64,000 bases of DNA from Anderseniella sp. (GTDB taxonomy: Bacteria; Pseudomonadota; Alphaproteobacteria; Rhizobiales; Aestuariivirgaceae): NCBI GenBank assembly GCA_030626025.1, contig DAOUPT010000007.1, positions 1 through 64,000 on the forward strand. The letters are read 5' to 3'. The first letter of the stretch is position 1, and every line of letters starts with the position of its first letter. The position numbers and the translations under genes were made by a program. Shown in pieces: positions 56,401 to 64,000 of the stretch. A model generated the notes under the pieces. The model was not told the DNA's origin, searched no databases, and worked only from the letters and a program-made list of their open reading frames with translations.

Positions 56401-56577
56401 CGTGGCACGCCGGGTTGGTAGTAAAATCGTCCAGTCAGGCAGCTCAGAAACACTCGGCGCTTGCTGGTTTGGACAAGGTAAACCACCTGACAAGACAGCG
56501 CGCGCCAGTACATTGACAAATGGAACGCCAGCGGGAATGTAAAAAACGTTCTTACGGTCTGACACGGCAATGCTCAT
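53488..56577 (-). CDS. addB: Double-strand break repair protein AddB
   Basis: About 1029 residues. The N-terminal half is the inactivated-helicase part typical of AddB (YIPAGVPFVNVLA, LLPTRRATRALMQAF); the middle has SADVMILGGLNETIWPPVGEVDAWL, and the C-terminus a RecB-like nuclease domain (ERGSLVHLALQNF, RIIDYKTGVPPT). It partners AddA. ATG 56577 shares one base with the nucleotidyltransferase stop (TGATG), so the genes are coupled. Confidence 0.93.
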   Translation of the reverse strand: MSIAVSDRKNVFYIPAGVPFVNVLARAVLSGGLPCPNQQAPSVSELPDWTILLPTRRATRALMQAFNDEGDGTACLLPRIQPLGDVDEDEMALSDTGLGNFHESIPNAISGLERQFILFHLIHNWVREFHDNPLAQMLSGNNVHAFDLARSLGRLVDDFDTNSINLSIIDDLFDGEFAEHRQQILGFLSIVQKQLPEKMAELGKIGASDHRNRLMRTHTRFIAEGKATGPVIAAGSTGSIPATAELLSCIASQDNGAVVLPGLDTYLDNESWDCLPENHPQFGMRELLTKMGIDREDVQLLPGITEHQTASAQNWLASEIMRPAKTTDQWRQAVTESEARFEAATANITMLKADDQRGEALTIALIMRNALEENKSTALITPDRQLARNVKAEISRWDIEIDDSAGETLLHSPPALFLRLLLEAAKSHFSPIMLKALLAHPFACFGTPAKEITGTFTNLEIALLRSDTPYEGLQGMLDLCKKQMENSDKYPYAHPAFKQLTEVDWQGVFNLSERLLKTLQPLADLFEKYAAIPLANHILVHLQVAEAACERDGHQQLLWQGEWGEKLAETFSAMQAAAHLAPEMNVQEYGLLLERQLSEAIVRPKHVRHGSLAIYGLLEARLISADVMILGGLNETIWPPVGEVDAWLTRPQLRDAGLPVPERRIGLSAHDFAQGFCAARVYLTYSNKLGNSPAVPSRWILRLSALLKAADLECACGHHQQQPWLKWASELEQPGSFEPAGRPGPEPDTNLRPVSFSVTGIESLLKNPYAFFADKILHLKPLNSLGKQIGAAERGSLVHLALQNFIEAYPDHLPLDGVEKLVDEFDELLDASIPDESLRVFWRPQLARMADWFIERETKLRSNRLSSHLEVSGQYCFKIADMSYRLTARADRVDILDDRTSRIIDYKTGVPPTFKESAKEFSPQLLLEALICTKGGFVGIGALPASQLIYMKLSGGIPAGEIKSAPANLQPLVRDAEAGMLSLITAYSHIEQPYMANPAPFRVDVEREYDYLSRWREWAHLVGQGKPDE

Positions 56578-57332
56578 CACGGGTTGCTTTTAAATTGTTT
56601 TATTGCCTCCTCGGCCGCGCCAATAGCGTCAGGCGTACCGACATGCAACCATAACCCATCATGAACCAAACCCCAAACCCGCCCGGATTTGAGCGCCCGG
56701 TTCCACAACACATTCATAGAAAACGGGTGCACGGGAATGTTGTCGAGTACGCGGGGATGGACCAGATAACATCCTGCAAAGATATATGGCGCAAAATCAG
56801 CATTGCCACGCCGCTGCAGCCGCCCGTCCGGGTCACAAAAAAAATCGCCGTTACCATCAAAGCCGATGGCACTGTTATGTTCTGCCAGCAGCAGCAGAAA
56901 ATCACATTCGTTAGCATCAAATGCTGTACGCATTCTGGCCAGTGTCGAAACCCCAGGACGATCAATCCAGAAGGCATCGCTATTCAGTACGAAAAACGGT
57001 GCAGTGCCCAGTAAATTCTTTGCTTTCACAACACCGCCACCAGTTTCCAGAAGCTCGTCTGTTTCGTCACTAATTTTAATAGCCGAATTACCGTGTTGCG
57101 AGACCCAAGCCTCGACCTGATCACCCAGATAGTGTGTATTAACAATAATGTTCGTTACGCCATTGTTCTCTAACTGCTCAACGGCGTGGCCGATCAGTGC
57201 CTTTCCGGCAACGCTGATCAGTGGCTTTGGGGTGGTCAGGGTCAAAGGTTGCATGCGTGTGCCAAGCCCGGCGCATAAAATCATGCCAGAGCGGCCGATT
57301 TCTTTGTCAGGCATGTTTACAGAAGGTATCAT
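56577..57332 (-). CDS. murU: Nucleotidyltransferase, MurNAc-1-phosphate uridylyltransferase (MurU-like)
   Basis: A 251-residue sugar-1-phosphate nucleotidyltransferase: the signature GMILCAGLGTRMQPLTLTTPKPLISVAGK at about 16-45, the metal aspartate in FFVLNSDAFW, and the substrate loop ETGGGVVKAK. The adjacent AmgK-like kinase makes MurU (UMP transfer to MurNAc-alpha-1-P in cell-wall recycling) the best guess; mannose-1-P guanylyltransferase activity is the main alternative. Start ATG 57332 overlaps the fusion-gene stop as ATGA. Confidence 0.78.
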   Translation of the reverse strand: MIPSVNMPDKEIGRSGMILCAGLGTRMQPLTLTTPKPLISVAGKALIGHAVEQLENNGVTNIIVNTHYLGDQVEAWVSQHGNSAIKISDETDELLETGGGVVKAKNLLGTAPFFVLNSDAFWIDRPGVSTLARMRTAFDANECDFLLLLAEHNSAIGFDGNGDFFCDPDGRLQRRGNADFAPYIFAGCYLVHPRVLDNIPVHPFSMNVLWNRALKSGRVWGLVHDGLWLHVGTPDAIGAAEEAIKQFKSNP

Positions 57333-58879
57333 TGGTTTTTACCGGCATCTCGATCGCAAACAGGCAAATATGCTTGATACCATTCGCCAATTGCAGAAAG
57401 GGCAGGGTGCGCCAGGTTTTTTTCAAGCGCTGCTGAGACGCGTGGCATATGCTGCAGATACCCCGGTTTACCATCTCGTTTAAACAGACGGGCAAAAATC
57501 CCGAGTATTTTTGTTGCTCGCTGCGCGCCGTAAACAGCATAGGCAGCACCAAAAGCCTGAGGGTCAAACTGTCTATTCTGCTTTTGGCTCAGATCACAGT
57601 AATACTGAAAATATTTCGCCTCAAAACCTTTCGGCAAATCAACTCGGGCGTCTTGCAACATTGAGACCAGATCATAGGCAGGGTGCCCCATGACGCAGTC
57701 TTGTGTATCAATCAGCCCGACTCTTTTTATTCCGGTTTGCTCTGGCATCCATATTAAATTTGGTGAATGAAAATCCCGCAATATCCAGACAGGATGCTCG
57801 GTTTGAACGAATTGAAAAGCCTTGGTCCATGCCTCAAAAAATGAACGACGAGCATCAGGGTCAAGGTTATCGTCCTTTAGCATTGGCCAAAACCAGTCCA
57901 GCAACAGGCTGGTTTCCATCTTAAAGGCGGTTAAGTCAAAGTCTGCGATCTGATGATTTTTTTGTTTGCCGGTTCCCGTCAACATTGGGATTGGTGCGAC
58001 ATGCGGCCATTCCATTGCAGCCATCTCAACCAAAAGCTCGGTTGCAACCTGAATAGGTTGGCTGACATCATCGCCACGATCGATTAAAGTTCCAAACACC
58101 TGATCACCAAAATCATCGATGATCATTAAACCATTTGTCAAATCCTGTTGCAATTGTACAGGGGCACTAAAGCCTTGATTGCAGAGTGTCTGATTGATTG
58201 CCGCTACTGGAAAAATCCCCTCGGCAATGTGGGCAATTTGGCCATAGGTTTTACCGTCTTTGATAATCGGTCCGTCAGGAGTAGCAGGCATATCCATTAA
58301 AATAGCATTTTTGCCATCAGCATTTGTCAGTCTCTCATAGCGGCGTGAAGAAGCATCCCCTTGCAAAAAGTTCCGTTGGCTCTTGCCCCAGTCCCCTTGC
58401 TGGAGAAAGCTGGAAACGCGTTCAAGGCGATCAATGGTCTGTTCCATAATGCCAAACCCGGATAATTTAGCCGACCGCCGGTCACCAGTAATCTCAAGAT
58501 GCACTTCAATTCGGTCCACAGGTAATTGTCCGTTCAACCGTTCCGGCCATTCAACAATCGTTAGTCGTTCGTCCAGTTCATCGAATAAACCCAGCTCATC
58601 GGCCTCATCTGCATTGGTTATTCGATACAAGTCATAGTGATGGACACAAAGGCGGAGGTCATCATAAGGCTGCAACAGGGCAAAGGTCGGGCTTGGCACG
58701 TCAAGTGATTTTCCATCTTTTGCAAGACCTCTTATCAATGCACGGGCAAGGGTGGTTTTTCCGGCACCCAGATCGCCAAAAAGGCAGACGACCATTCCCT
58801 TGCGTGCAAACAAAGACAGCTCATGTCCTAAAGCTGTTGTTGCCGCTTCATTTTCCAGTTTGCGTTTTGTGCTCTTCAC
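57329..58879 (-). CDS. tsaE: TsaE-AmgK fusion: t6A synthesis ATPase joined to an anomeric sugar kinase
   Basis: A 516-residue two-part protein. Residues 1-150 are TsaE (Walker A FGDLGAGKTTLARALIRGL, then SPTFALLQPY, HHYDLYRI, TIVEWPERL), the ATPase of tRNA threonylcarbamoyladenosine synthesis. Residues about 165-510 are an aminoglycoside-phosphotransferase-fold kinase (QGDASSRRYERL, catalytic LRDFHSPNLIWMP, GLIDTQDCVMGHPAYDLVSMLQD) like AmgK, which phosphorylates MurNAc/GlcNAc at C1. The fusion is seen in other alphaproteobacteria. It sits directly before the MurU-like gene, so the kinase half and MurU form a recycling pair. Confidence 0.86.
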   Translation of the reverse strand: MKSTKRKLENEAATTALGHELSLFARKGMVVCLFGDLGAGKTTLARALIRGLAKDGKSLDVPSPTFALLQPYDDLRLCVHHYDLYRITNADEADELGLFDELDERLTIVEWPERLNGQLPVDRIEVHLEITGDRRSAKLSGFGIMEQTIDRLERVSSFLQQGDWGKSQRNFLQGDASSRRYERLTNADGKNAILMDMPATPDGPIIKDGKTYGQIAHIAEGIFPVAAINQTLCNQGFSAPVQLQQDLTNGLMIIDDFGDQVFGTLIDRGDDVSQPIQVATELLVEMAAMEWPHVAPIPMLTGTGKQKNHQIADFDLTAFKMETSLLLDWFWPMLKDDNLDPDARRSFFEAWTKAFQFVQTEHPVWILRDFHSPNLIWMPEQTGIKRVGLIDTQDCVMGHPAYDLVSMLQDARVDLPKGFEAKYFQYYCDLSQKQNRQFDPQAFGAAYAVYGAQRATKILGIFARLFKRDGKPGYLQHMPRVSAALEKNLAHPALSAIGEWYQAYLPVCDRDAGKNQ

Positions 58880-58882
58880 TTT

Positions 58883-61393
58883 TTATCCTGCTATCGCCTG
58901 TTTGGCTTGTACTAGTTCTGTAATCGGTGTCGAGGACGCAGGACCGGCGATCGGGAACCGGCAAATGACTGTGGTCCCTTTGCCCGGTTTGGACAACAAT
59001 GAAACCTGACCACCATGCAGTTCAACGAAGCTCTTTACGATGGCCAACCCAAGACCGGGGCCACGGTGTCCACCGACAATTGGTTTTGACTGAAAGCGCT
59101 CAAAAGCCTGTTTCTGAAACTCGGGCTCCATACCCCGACCGGTGTCGGCAACCCACATAACGATATTATCACCGTCACGTTTTGCGCCAAGCCGGACGGT
59201 TCCTTTCTTGGGCGAAAACCCTATTGCGTTGGCGAGTAAATTACTAAAAATCTGTGACAAGCGTTGCTCATCACCAATGAGATTTGATACATTCCCGGCG
59301 ACCTCTATATTCAGGGTCAAGTCGAGTTCTTGTATTCTTGCGGTCATGGCACGGGCTGTCTTTTCAAGCAAATCTGACACTGATACTTCTGTTAGCCGCA
59401 GCTCCAAAGCCCCCGCATCAATGGCTGTCAGGTCCAGTATGGCGTCAATAATAATTAGCAAGTCATCTGAAGATGCCTGAATATGCCCCAGATATTCTTT
59501 TTGTTTTTCTTGCAGTTCGCCGGCAATGCCCATCGATAATCCTTCGGCAAAACCAAGTATATTTGTCAGGGGTGTTCTCAACTCATATGAGACATTGGAT
59601 AGAAAATTGGTTTTGAGTCGATCTGCTGCTTCGAGTGCCTCGTTTTTCTCGCGTAGTGCCCGTTCAATGCCAGCACTATCACTTACATCAAGATAGGTAA
59701 CAAGTGTATTGCCACCGGGTAACGGAATGGCTGCGCAATCGAATATTTTATGGTCAGATCTTGAAATCCTATCCTGAAGAGGTTTGCGTTTTTCATTTAT
59801 AGAAGTAATACAATATTTCAGATCATCCCAAATGCCACGATCATTAAACAGTGTCAGACATTTTTTAACAATGTCATCAATATGCGGTTGTGTTCTTAAA
59901 AATTCCTGCGAGAGGTTCCAGAATTTCGAATATGACACGTTGTGCAGTTGTAATTTTCCATCGGTCCCAAACAGGGCAATACCCTCTTCAAGATTACTCA
60001 AGGTATCGCTTTGAATATCAATGAGAGCATTATAGCGACTTTCCAGACTGATTTGTTCGGTGACATTTTCATACAGGTATGTCACGCCGCCGAACGGGTG
60101 CTGTTCAGAAATCACTCGCAAAGTCTGGCCGTCAGGTAAATGCCACCAGTCCTCTTTAGCCTCAAGAGTTTTGTAGGCAGATAAGAGATCGGTTTTCCAG
60201 GCTCGGTAATTTGCCTGTTCTGGCAAGCACCGCTCAGAGCGTAATTTGTCCAGAATTTCGCTGTCACCAGGGTGGGTGTCGAGCCAATCTGAATCAAGTG
60301 CCCAGAGTTTCGCATAGGCAGCATTGTAAAACCGCAAATGTTGATCGGGTCCAAAAATGGCTATCGCGGTCGCCAATTTGTCCAGCGTCGAAGCATGTGC
60401 CTTGATATGCATGTCCAGCTCGCGTTGAGTGTTATCGAGCGCTGTCATGTCAACCGCAAAATTGGCATCTTCCGTTTCGGTGGAGATTTTAAAAATATCC
60501 ATGGTACGCCGGTTTCCGGAAATAATAACATCAACCGTGCCAACCCGACCCCGGTCATTGCTTTTACCCCCGTCAGAATTTCCTGATTGCACTATTTTTG
60601 CCTGATCAACCAGTTTAATCGGTTGTTGTAAAACCTGTTCGACTTTTGTGGCATCAACAGCGGTTAGATAAGCTTTGTTTATCCAGGCAAGTTTCCCCTT
60701 TTTATCATTAAGCCAAATCGGAAAAGGAGCTTGATCCAGAATAGCGCTAAGTCGTTGAACCTGTTTTCCCAACCGCCGCGTTTCATGGGAAAGATCAATT
60801 TTATTTCGACGTTCGCCGACAAGAGGGCGAAATCGCAAAGTTGCTGAACCGCCTGCAGTTCGCCCATCGGCTTCCAGCAATTCGCCGCTGGAAGTGCGTA
60901 TGCCGATATTAAAAGCTTTGCCTGAACTTCGTAATTCTTCAAGAGAGCCTTGTAATGTTTCTGCCGATTCGCTGGATAACCAGGATGAAAATTCAAGTAA
61001 AGCCTGCTGTTCTGTTGGAATTTGAACAGCATCATACATATCTCCAGTGACATTTTCAGGTATGGCATTGCGACCACGCCATATAACCAGAATGCCGGGT
61101 TCTGCATTTATGACTGCCTCGGCCTGGTTCAATCGGCCCTCAATATCCTTCAGTTTTTGGCGGGATTGTGCCTCATTGCGGCTTAATTTGCGAACAACAA
61201 ACAACGCCCAACCGAACACAATGATTGCCAACACAACAGTAGCAAGAGAAAAGGATTGAAAATTTCCCTGGTCAAAGAACTTTGTTGATGCAATCCCTGT
61301 TGCCGGGAAAAGAAAAATGCTAAAAAACAGACAGGTCAGCCCGCAAATAATGTTACGAACAAATACGGGTTTTTTATTTGTCGCAATTCCCAT
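58883..61393 (-). CDS. PAS-domain sensor histidine kinase
   Basis: About 836 residues from ATG 61393 (a TTG at 61453 would add 20). Two N-terminal membrane helices (about 12-36 and 45-68) enclose a short periplasmic loop. Several PAS segments follow (FPIWLNDKKGKLAWINKAYL; AIFGPDQHLRFYNAAYAKLW; ALFGTDGKLQLHNVSYSKFW), then HisKA where the usual His is part of FLSNVSYELRTPLTN: the position reads Tyr (SYELRTP) instead of His (SHELRTP). HATPase motifs (NLLANAIGFSP, DTGRGM, GPGLGLAIVKSF) are intact. It lies between ahcY and tsaE, as in other Rhizobiales. Confidence 0.9.
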   Translation of the reverse strand: MGIATNKKPVFVRNIICGLTCLFFSIFLFPATGIASTKFFDQGNFQSFSLATVVLAIIVFGWALFVVRKLSRNEAQSRQKLKDIEGRLNQAEAVINAEPGILVIWRGRNAIPENVTGDMYDAVQIPTEQQALLEFSSWLSSESAETLQGSLEELRSSGKAFNIGIRTSSGELLEADGRTAGGSATLRFRPLVGERRNKIDLSHETRRLGKQVQRLSAILDQAPFPIWLNDKKGKLAWINKAYLTAVDATKVEQVLQQPIKLVDQAKIVQSGNSDGGKSNDRGRVGTVDVIISGNRRTMDIFKISTETEDANFAVDMTALDNTQRELDMHIKAHASTLDKLATAIAIFGPDQHLRFYNAAYAKLWALDSDWLDTHPGDSEILDKLRSERCLPEQANYRAWKTDLLSAYKTLEAKEDWWHLPDGQTLRVISEQHPFGGVTYLYENVTEQISLESRYNALIDIQSDTLSNLEEGIALFGTDGKLQLHNVSYSKFWNLSQEFLRTQPHIDDIVKKCLTLFNDRGIWDDLKYCITSINEKRKPLQDRISRSDHKIFDCAAIPLPGGNTLVTYLDVSDSAGIERALREKNEALEAADRLKTNFLSNVSYELRTPLTNILGFAEGLSMGIAGELQEKQKEYLGHIQASSDDLLIIIDAILDLTAIDAGALELRLTEVSVSDLLEKTARAMTARIQELDLTLNIEVAGNVSNLIGDEQRLSQIFSNLLANAIGFSPKKGTVRLGAKRDGDNIVMWVADTGRGMEPEFQKQAFERFQSKPIVGGHRGPGLGLAIVKSFVELHGGQVSLLSKPGKGTTVICRFPIAGPASSTPITELVQAKQAIAG

Positions 61394-61565
61394 TATTGTG
61401 TGCCGTCCCCTTTCACCGGTGTGTTCGTAATATTTAAAAGGTTGCTTTGGCAATTTTACCGATTGCTGAAGGTGGTCCCTGAAAAACCGTACGAATCAGC
61501 TAAAAATACCCGGTAATTAGTAATCAGGCAATTTTATTTAAGAGTTTTACCGGCACCCGGGCATT

Positions 61566-61598
61566 AAAAAAGAGGCTCGCATAACGAGCCTCTTTTTT
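61566..61598 (-). terminator. Terminator downstream of ahcY
   Basis: AAAAAAGAGGCTCG pairs with CGAGCCTCTTTTTT around CATAA; T-runs are present on both strands. It lies about 23 bases beyond the ahcY stop and separates ahcY from the histidine kinase gene. Confidence 0.88.
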
Positions 61599-61620
61599 AA
61601 TTTTCGAAATGGCAAAAATT

Positions 61621-63021
61621 TTAATAGCGGTAATGTTCCACTTTATACGGGCCATCTACCGGAACTTCAATGTAGTCGGCTTGTTCCTGCGTCAGCACGG
61701 TAAGCTTGGCACCGACCTTTTCAAGATGCAAACGGGCAACTTTTTCATCCAGATATTTCGGCAGGATATAGACATCATTGTCGTATTGATCGTTTTTGGT
61801 CCACAGCTCAATTTGCGCCAAGGTTTGGTTGGCAAATGATGCAGACATAACGAAACTTGGATGCCCTGTGGCATTGCCAAGATTAACCAGCCGACCTTCA
61901 GACAAAAGGAGCATCCGTTTGCCATCAGGAAATTCGATCTGATCAACCTGGTCTTTGATGTTGGTCCATTTGAAGTTACGCAGGCCTTCAACCTGAATCT
62001 CATTGTCGAAGTGACCGATGTTACAGACAATTGACATGTCCTTCAGCTTACGCATGTCATCAATAGTGACAACATCTTTGTTACCAGTTGTTGTAACGAC
62101 GATATCGGCACGGTGGGCCGCATCACTCAGAGTCACAACTTCATAACCATCCATGCTTGCTTGTAGCGCACAAATAGGATCAATTTCAGTAACCAGAACA
62201 CGGGCACCTGATCCGCTCAGGGATTGCGCCGAACCTTTGCCAACATCGCCATATCCGCAAACGATTGCGACTTTACCAGCCATCATGACATCCGTACCGC
62301 GGCGGATACCGTCAACAAGAGACTCGCGACAACCATATTTATTATCAAACTTGGACTTGGTAACACTGTCATTCACATTAATCGCCGGGAAAGGCAGGTC
62401 GCCTTTCTTTTGCATTATATAGAGGCGGTGAACACCGGTTGTTGTTTCTTCAGAAACACCCTTGATGTTGCCGCGAACCTTTGAATACCAACCAGGATTT
62501 TTTTCAAGGCGGGCTTTGATTGTTGCAAACATCGCAACTTCTTCAGGGTTTGATGGATTGGCAATCACTGACGGATCTTTTTCAGCCTTTGCGCCAAGCA
62601 GCACCAGCATTGTAGCATCGCCGCCATCATCAAGGATCATATTGGCCGTTTCGCCATTGCCCCAGTCCAGAATGCGATCGCAATAATCCCAATATTCCTC
62701 GTATGTTTCACCTTTGGTGGCAAAAACCGGGATATTCTGCGCCGCAATCGCCGCAGCGGCCTGATCTTGTGTTGAGAAAATATTGCATGACGCCCAGCGA
62801 ACTTCTGCTCCCAGTGCAACCAGCGTTTCAATCAAAACTGCTGTTTGAATGGTCATATGCAGGGAGCCTGCAATGCGGGCACCTTTAAGCGGTTGTGATG
62901 GCGCAAATTCGTTGCGAATAGACATCAAACCGGGCATTTCGATTTCTGCAATTACCAGTTCCTTGCGGCCCCAGTCCGCAAGTGAGATGTCAGCGACAAC
63001 GTAGTCGGTGAAAGTGCTCAT
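61621..63021 (-). CDS. ahcY: S-adenosyl-L-homocysteine hydrolase
   Basis: A 466-residue NAD-dependent enzyme that splits S-adenosylhomocysteine into adenosine and homocysteine, closing the methyl cycle. NAD site [15 protein letters not shown], conserved [10 protein letters not shown], and the C-terminal YKVEHYRY that contacts NAD of the neighbouring subunit are present. ATG 63021 has ATGAGGATTATA before it and starts [18 protein letters not shown]; the open frame continues to 63069. I looked for an SAH or SAM riboswitch in the 131-base leader and saw none. Confidence 0.97.
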   Translation of the reverse strand: MSTFTDYVVADISLADWGRKELVIAEIEMPGLMSIRNEFAPSQPLKGARIAGSLHMTIQTAVLIETLVALGAEVRWASCNIFSTQDQAAAAIAAQNIPVFATKGETYEEYWDYCDRILDWGNGETANMILDDGGDATMLVLLGAKAEKDPSVIANPSNPEEVAMFATIKARLEKNPGWYSKVRGNIKGVSEETTTGVHRLYIMQKKGDLPFPAINVNDSVTKSKFDNKYGCRESLVDGIRRGTDVMMAGKVAIVCGYGDVGKGSAQSLSGSGARVLVTEIDPICALQASMDGYEVVTLSDAAHRADIVVTTTGNKDVVTIDDMRKLKDMSIVCNIGHFDNEIQVEGLRNFKWTNIKDQVDQIEFPDGKRMLLLSEGRLVNLGNATGHPSFVMSASFANQTLAQIELWTKNDQYDNDVYILPKYLDEKVARLHLEKVGAKLTVLTQEQADYIEVPVDGPYKVEHYRY

Positions 63022-63152
63022 TATAATCCTCATAAATTTTTTGAAAGGTTTTAACTGATGCTCTGACAAGCATTTAAAAACGGAACTTTAGCGTCTGTGT
63101 CAGGCCTATATCAGTAAAAACAGCTGAACGCAATAAGGATATAAAGAAGTCT

Positions 63153-63458
63153 TTATATTGTTTGCGCTTGATCTTCCGAATCTTCGCCAAACTTTTGCTG
63201 CACTAGCTGTTTCAGAGCCGCCAATGCTTCCTTGCGATCACAGCCACAAGCAAAAACCACGATTTCGGTTCCCGGGCTCGCCCCCAGCATCATTAATCCC
63301 ATTATTGATGTACCCGGTACACTTTGACCTTTGCAGGTCACAGTTATCTGTGCCTCAAATTGTTCTGCACACTTCACAAATTTAGCCGATGCGCGGGCAT
63401 GCAACCCTCTTACGTTTTCAATCTGCAACCTACAGCTGCTGGAATCGCTATCACTCAC
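63153..63458 (-). CDS. ptsH: Phosphocarrier protein HPr
   Basis: A protein of about 101 residues with the phosphorylated histidine in RGLHARASAKFVK and the regulatory serine region GTSIMGLMMLGASPG. In alphaproteobacteria without sugar permeases this HPr belongs to a regulatory PTS with EIIA and HPr kinase. I choose GTG 63458 (TTG 63461 adjoins it), eight bases after GGGGCT. It follows the IIA gene by about 20 bases. Confidence 0.9.
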   Translation of the reverse strand: MSDSDSSSCRLQIENVRGLHARASAKFVKCAEQFEAQITVTCKGQSVPGTSIMGLMMLGASPGTEIVVFACGCDRKEALAALKQLVQQKFGEDSEDQAQTI

Positions 63459-63478
63459 CAAATTTCAGCCCCAAATTA

Positions 63479-63880
63479 TTATTGCCCGTCAAGCAGTTGG
63501 CTTGCCGCATTGATATATTTGCGTCCCGAGTAGAGCGCCTGAGCGACAGTCTCTTCCAACGAACTTTCTTTTCTTATGCTGGCAATTTTAATCAGCATTG
63601 GCAAATTGGCACCAGCGATCACCTCAAGTTTATCGCGGTCCATCATTGAAATTGCCAGATTGGAGGGCGTTCCACCAAACATATCTGAGACAACAATGAC
63701 ACCATGACCTTCATCAACGCTTTCAATAGCGCTGATAATGTCGTCCCGTCTGCTTTCAATATTATCGCAGGGGTCAATCGAAATCGTTGCAAACATTTGT
63801 TGTTCGCCAACAATATGCTCCAGCGCAATTCGAAACTCTTGCGCCAACGCCCCATGTGTTACCAGAACGACTCCAATCAT
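63479..63880 (-). CDS. PTS IIA component, mannose type (regulatory EIIA-Man)
   Basis: A 133-residue domain beginning MIGVVLVTHGALAQEF, where His10 is the phosphorylation site; it continues SVDEGHGVIVVSDMFGGTPSNLAISMM, the EIIA-Man pattern. No IIB, IIC or IID partner is nearby, so it is likely the regulatory IIA of the Rhizobiales HprK-EIIA-HPr system. ATG 63880 is preferred over upstream codons in the open frame. Confidence 0.9.
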   Translation of the reverse strand: MIGVVLVTHGALAQEFRIALEHIVGEQQMFATISIDPCDNIESRRDDIISAIESVDEGHGVIVVSDMFGGTPSNLAISMMDRDKLEVIAGANLPMLIKIASIRKESSLEETVAQALYSGRKYINAASQLLDGQ

Positions 63881-63931
63881 GCCGCAATTAATCCTGCTTG
63901 CCATTATCCAACAGTTTTTAGAGGCCAAAGC

Positions 63932-64000
63932 CTATTGCCTAGAGGTTTTTCGCGCAAGTATTTGTTTCAAAAGATGGCATTCAAGTCTGATTTTGAACAA
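63932..64000 (-). CDS. Possible 3' end of an upstream gene (hprK by position), truncated by window edge
   Basis: On the minus strand one frame is open from the window edge for 22 codons (ending KQILARKTSRQ) to a TAG at 63932-63934; the other two frames stop early. In Rhizobiales the gene upstream of the EIIA-Man gene is usually HPr kinase hprK. The visible residues are too few to recognise, so this rests on gene order only. Confidence 0.25.
   Translation of the reverse strand: MFKIRLECHLLKQILARKTSRQ

Noticed and set aside
63022-63152. SAH or SAM riboswitch in the ahcY leader
   Set aside because: Only a short ATGCT...AGCAT stem was seen; I could not match any known SAM/SAH aptamer consensus.

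Overview
The window is a chromosomal segment of an alphaproteobacterium, most likely a Hyphomicrobiales (Rhizobiales-type) organism. I base this on gene order and family content: rbfA-truB-rpsO-pnp, irr divergent from fabA-fabB-fabI, mutM divergent from ubiE-ubiB-coaBC-dut, and PTS IIA-HPr-ahcY-histidine kinase-tsaE/amgK-murU-addB-addA-trxA. The cco operon and FnrL also fit a facultative, oxygen-limited lifestyle. I did not compute G+C; it looks moderate. No rRNA, tRNA, CRISPR array or intact transposase gene was seen.

Layout. 1-16.3 kb is housekeeping: translation and RNA decay, a D-2-hydroxyacid dehydrogenase, an SH3 protein, Irr, unsaturated fatty acid synthesis, MoeB/Dut/CoaBC/UbiB/UbiE, MutM, an enoyl-CoA hydratase and S20. 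A 142 bp transposase-less inverted-repeat element (MITE-like) sits between irr and fabA, and a degenerate single end of the same family lies near 36.8 kb. 16.4-25.3 kb (minus strand) is the complete cbb3 oxidase set ccoNOQP-ccoGHIS with an exact FNR box upstream, followed by the FnrL-type regulator. 25.5-29.4 kb is a tungsten-type aldehyde:ferredoxin oxidoreductase operon (ferredoxin subunit, catalytic subunit, FAD subunit, MoaD/ThiS-like protein). 29.5-35.0 kb is the nitric oxide reductase operon norCBQDEF with an FNR/NNR-like box. 35.3-36.7 kb is an RhlE-type DEAD-box helicase.

37.0-49.4 kb is the most unusual part. A near-perfect sigma-54 promoter (37176-37191) precedes two exported proteins, one of which is about one quarter methionine in a strict (M-x-G)n lattice of 93 triplets. 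They are followed by a pentaheme cytochrome c, a Tat-exported DMSO-reductase-family molybdoenzyme, its four-cluster Fe-S subunit, a TorD-like chaperone, a polyferredoxin, a histidine kinase with a CxxCH haem motif in its periplasmic domain, and a sigma-54 activator. A convergent exported MsrA-MsrB fusion follows directly. My reading is a self-regulated periplasmic system in which a sacrificial or electron-storing methionine protein is oxidised and then re-reduced by the molybdoenzyme and/or MsrAB. It recalls the MrpX/YedY1 hypochlorite-scavenging system of Azospira but uses different enzymes. This function is inference; the gene content, promoter and repeats are directly visible.

49.6-64.0 kb (minus strand) returns to conserved genes: thioredoxin, AddAB, a MurU-like nucleotidyltransferase, a TsaE-AmgK fusion, a PAS histidine kinase, S-adenosylhomocysteinase, HPr and a mannose-type PTS IIA protein. 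Together the centre of the window reads as a low-oxygen/redox island: high-affinity oxygen respiration, NO detoxification or denitrification, aldehyde/acid redox chemistry, and a periplasmic S-oxide respiratory or repair system.
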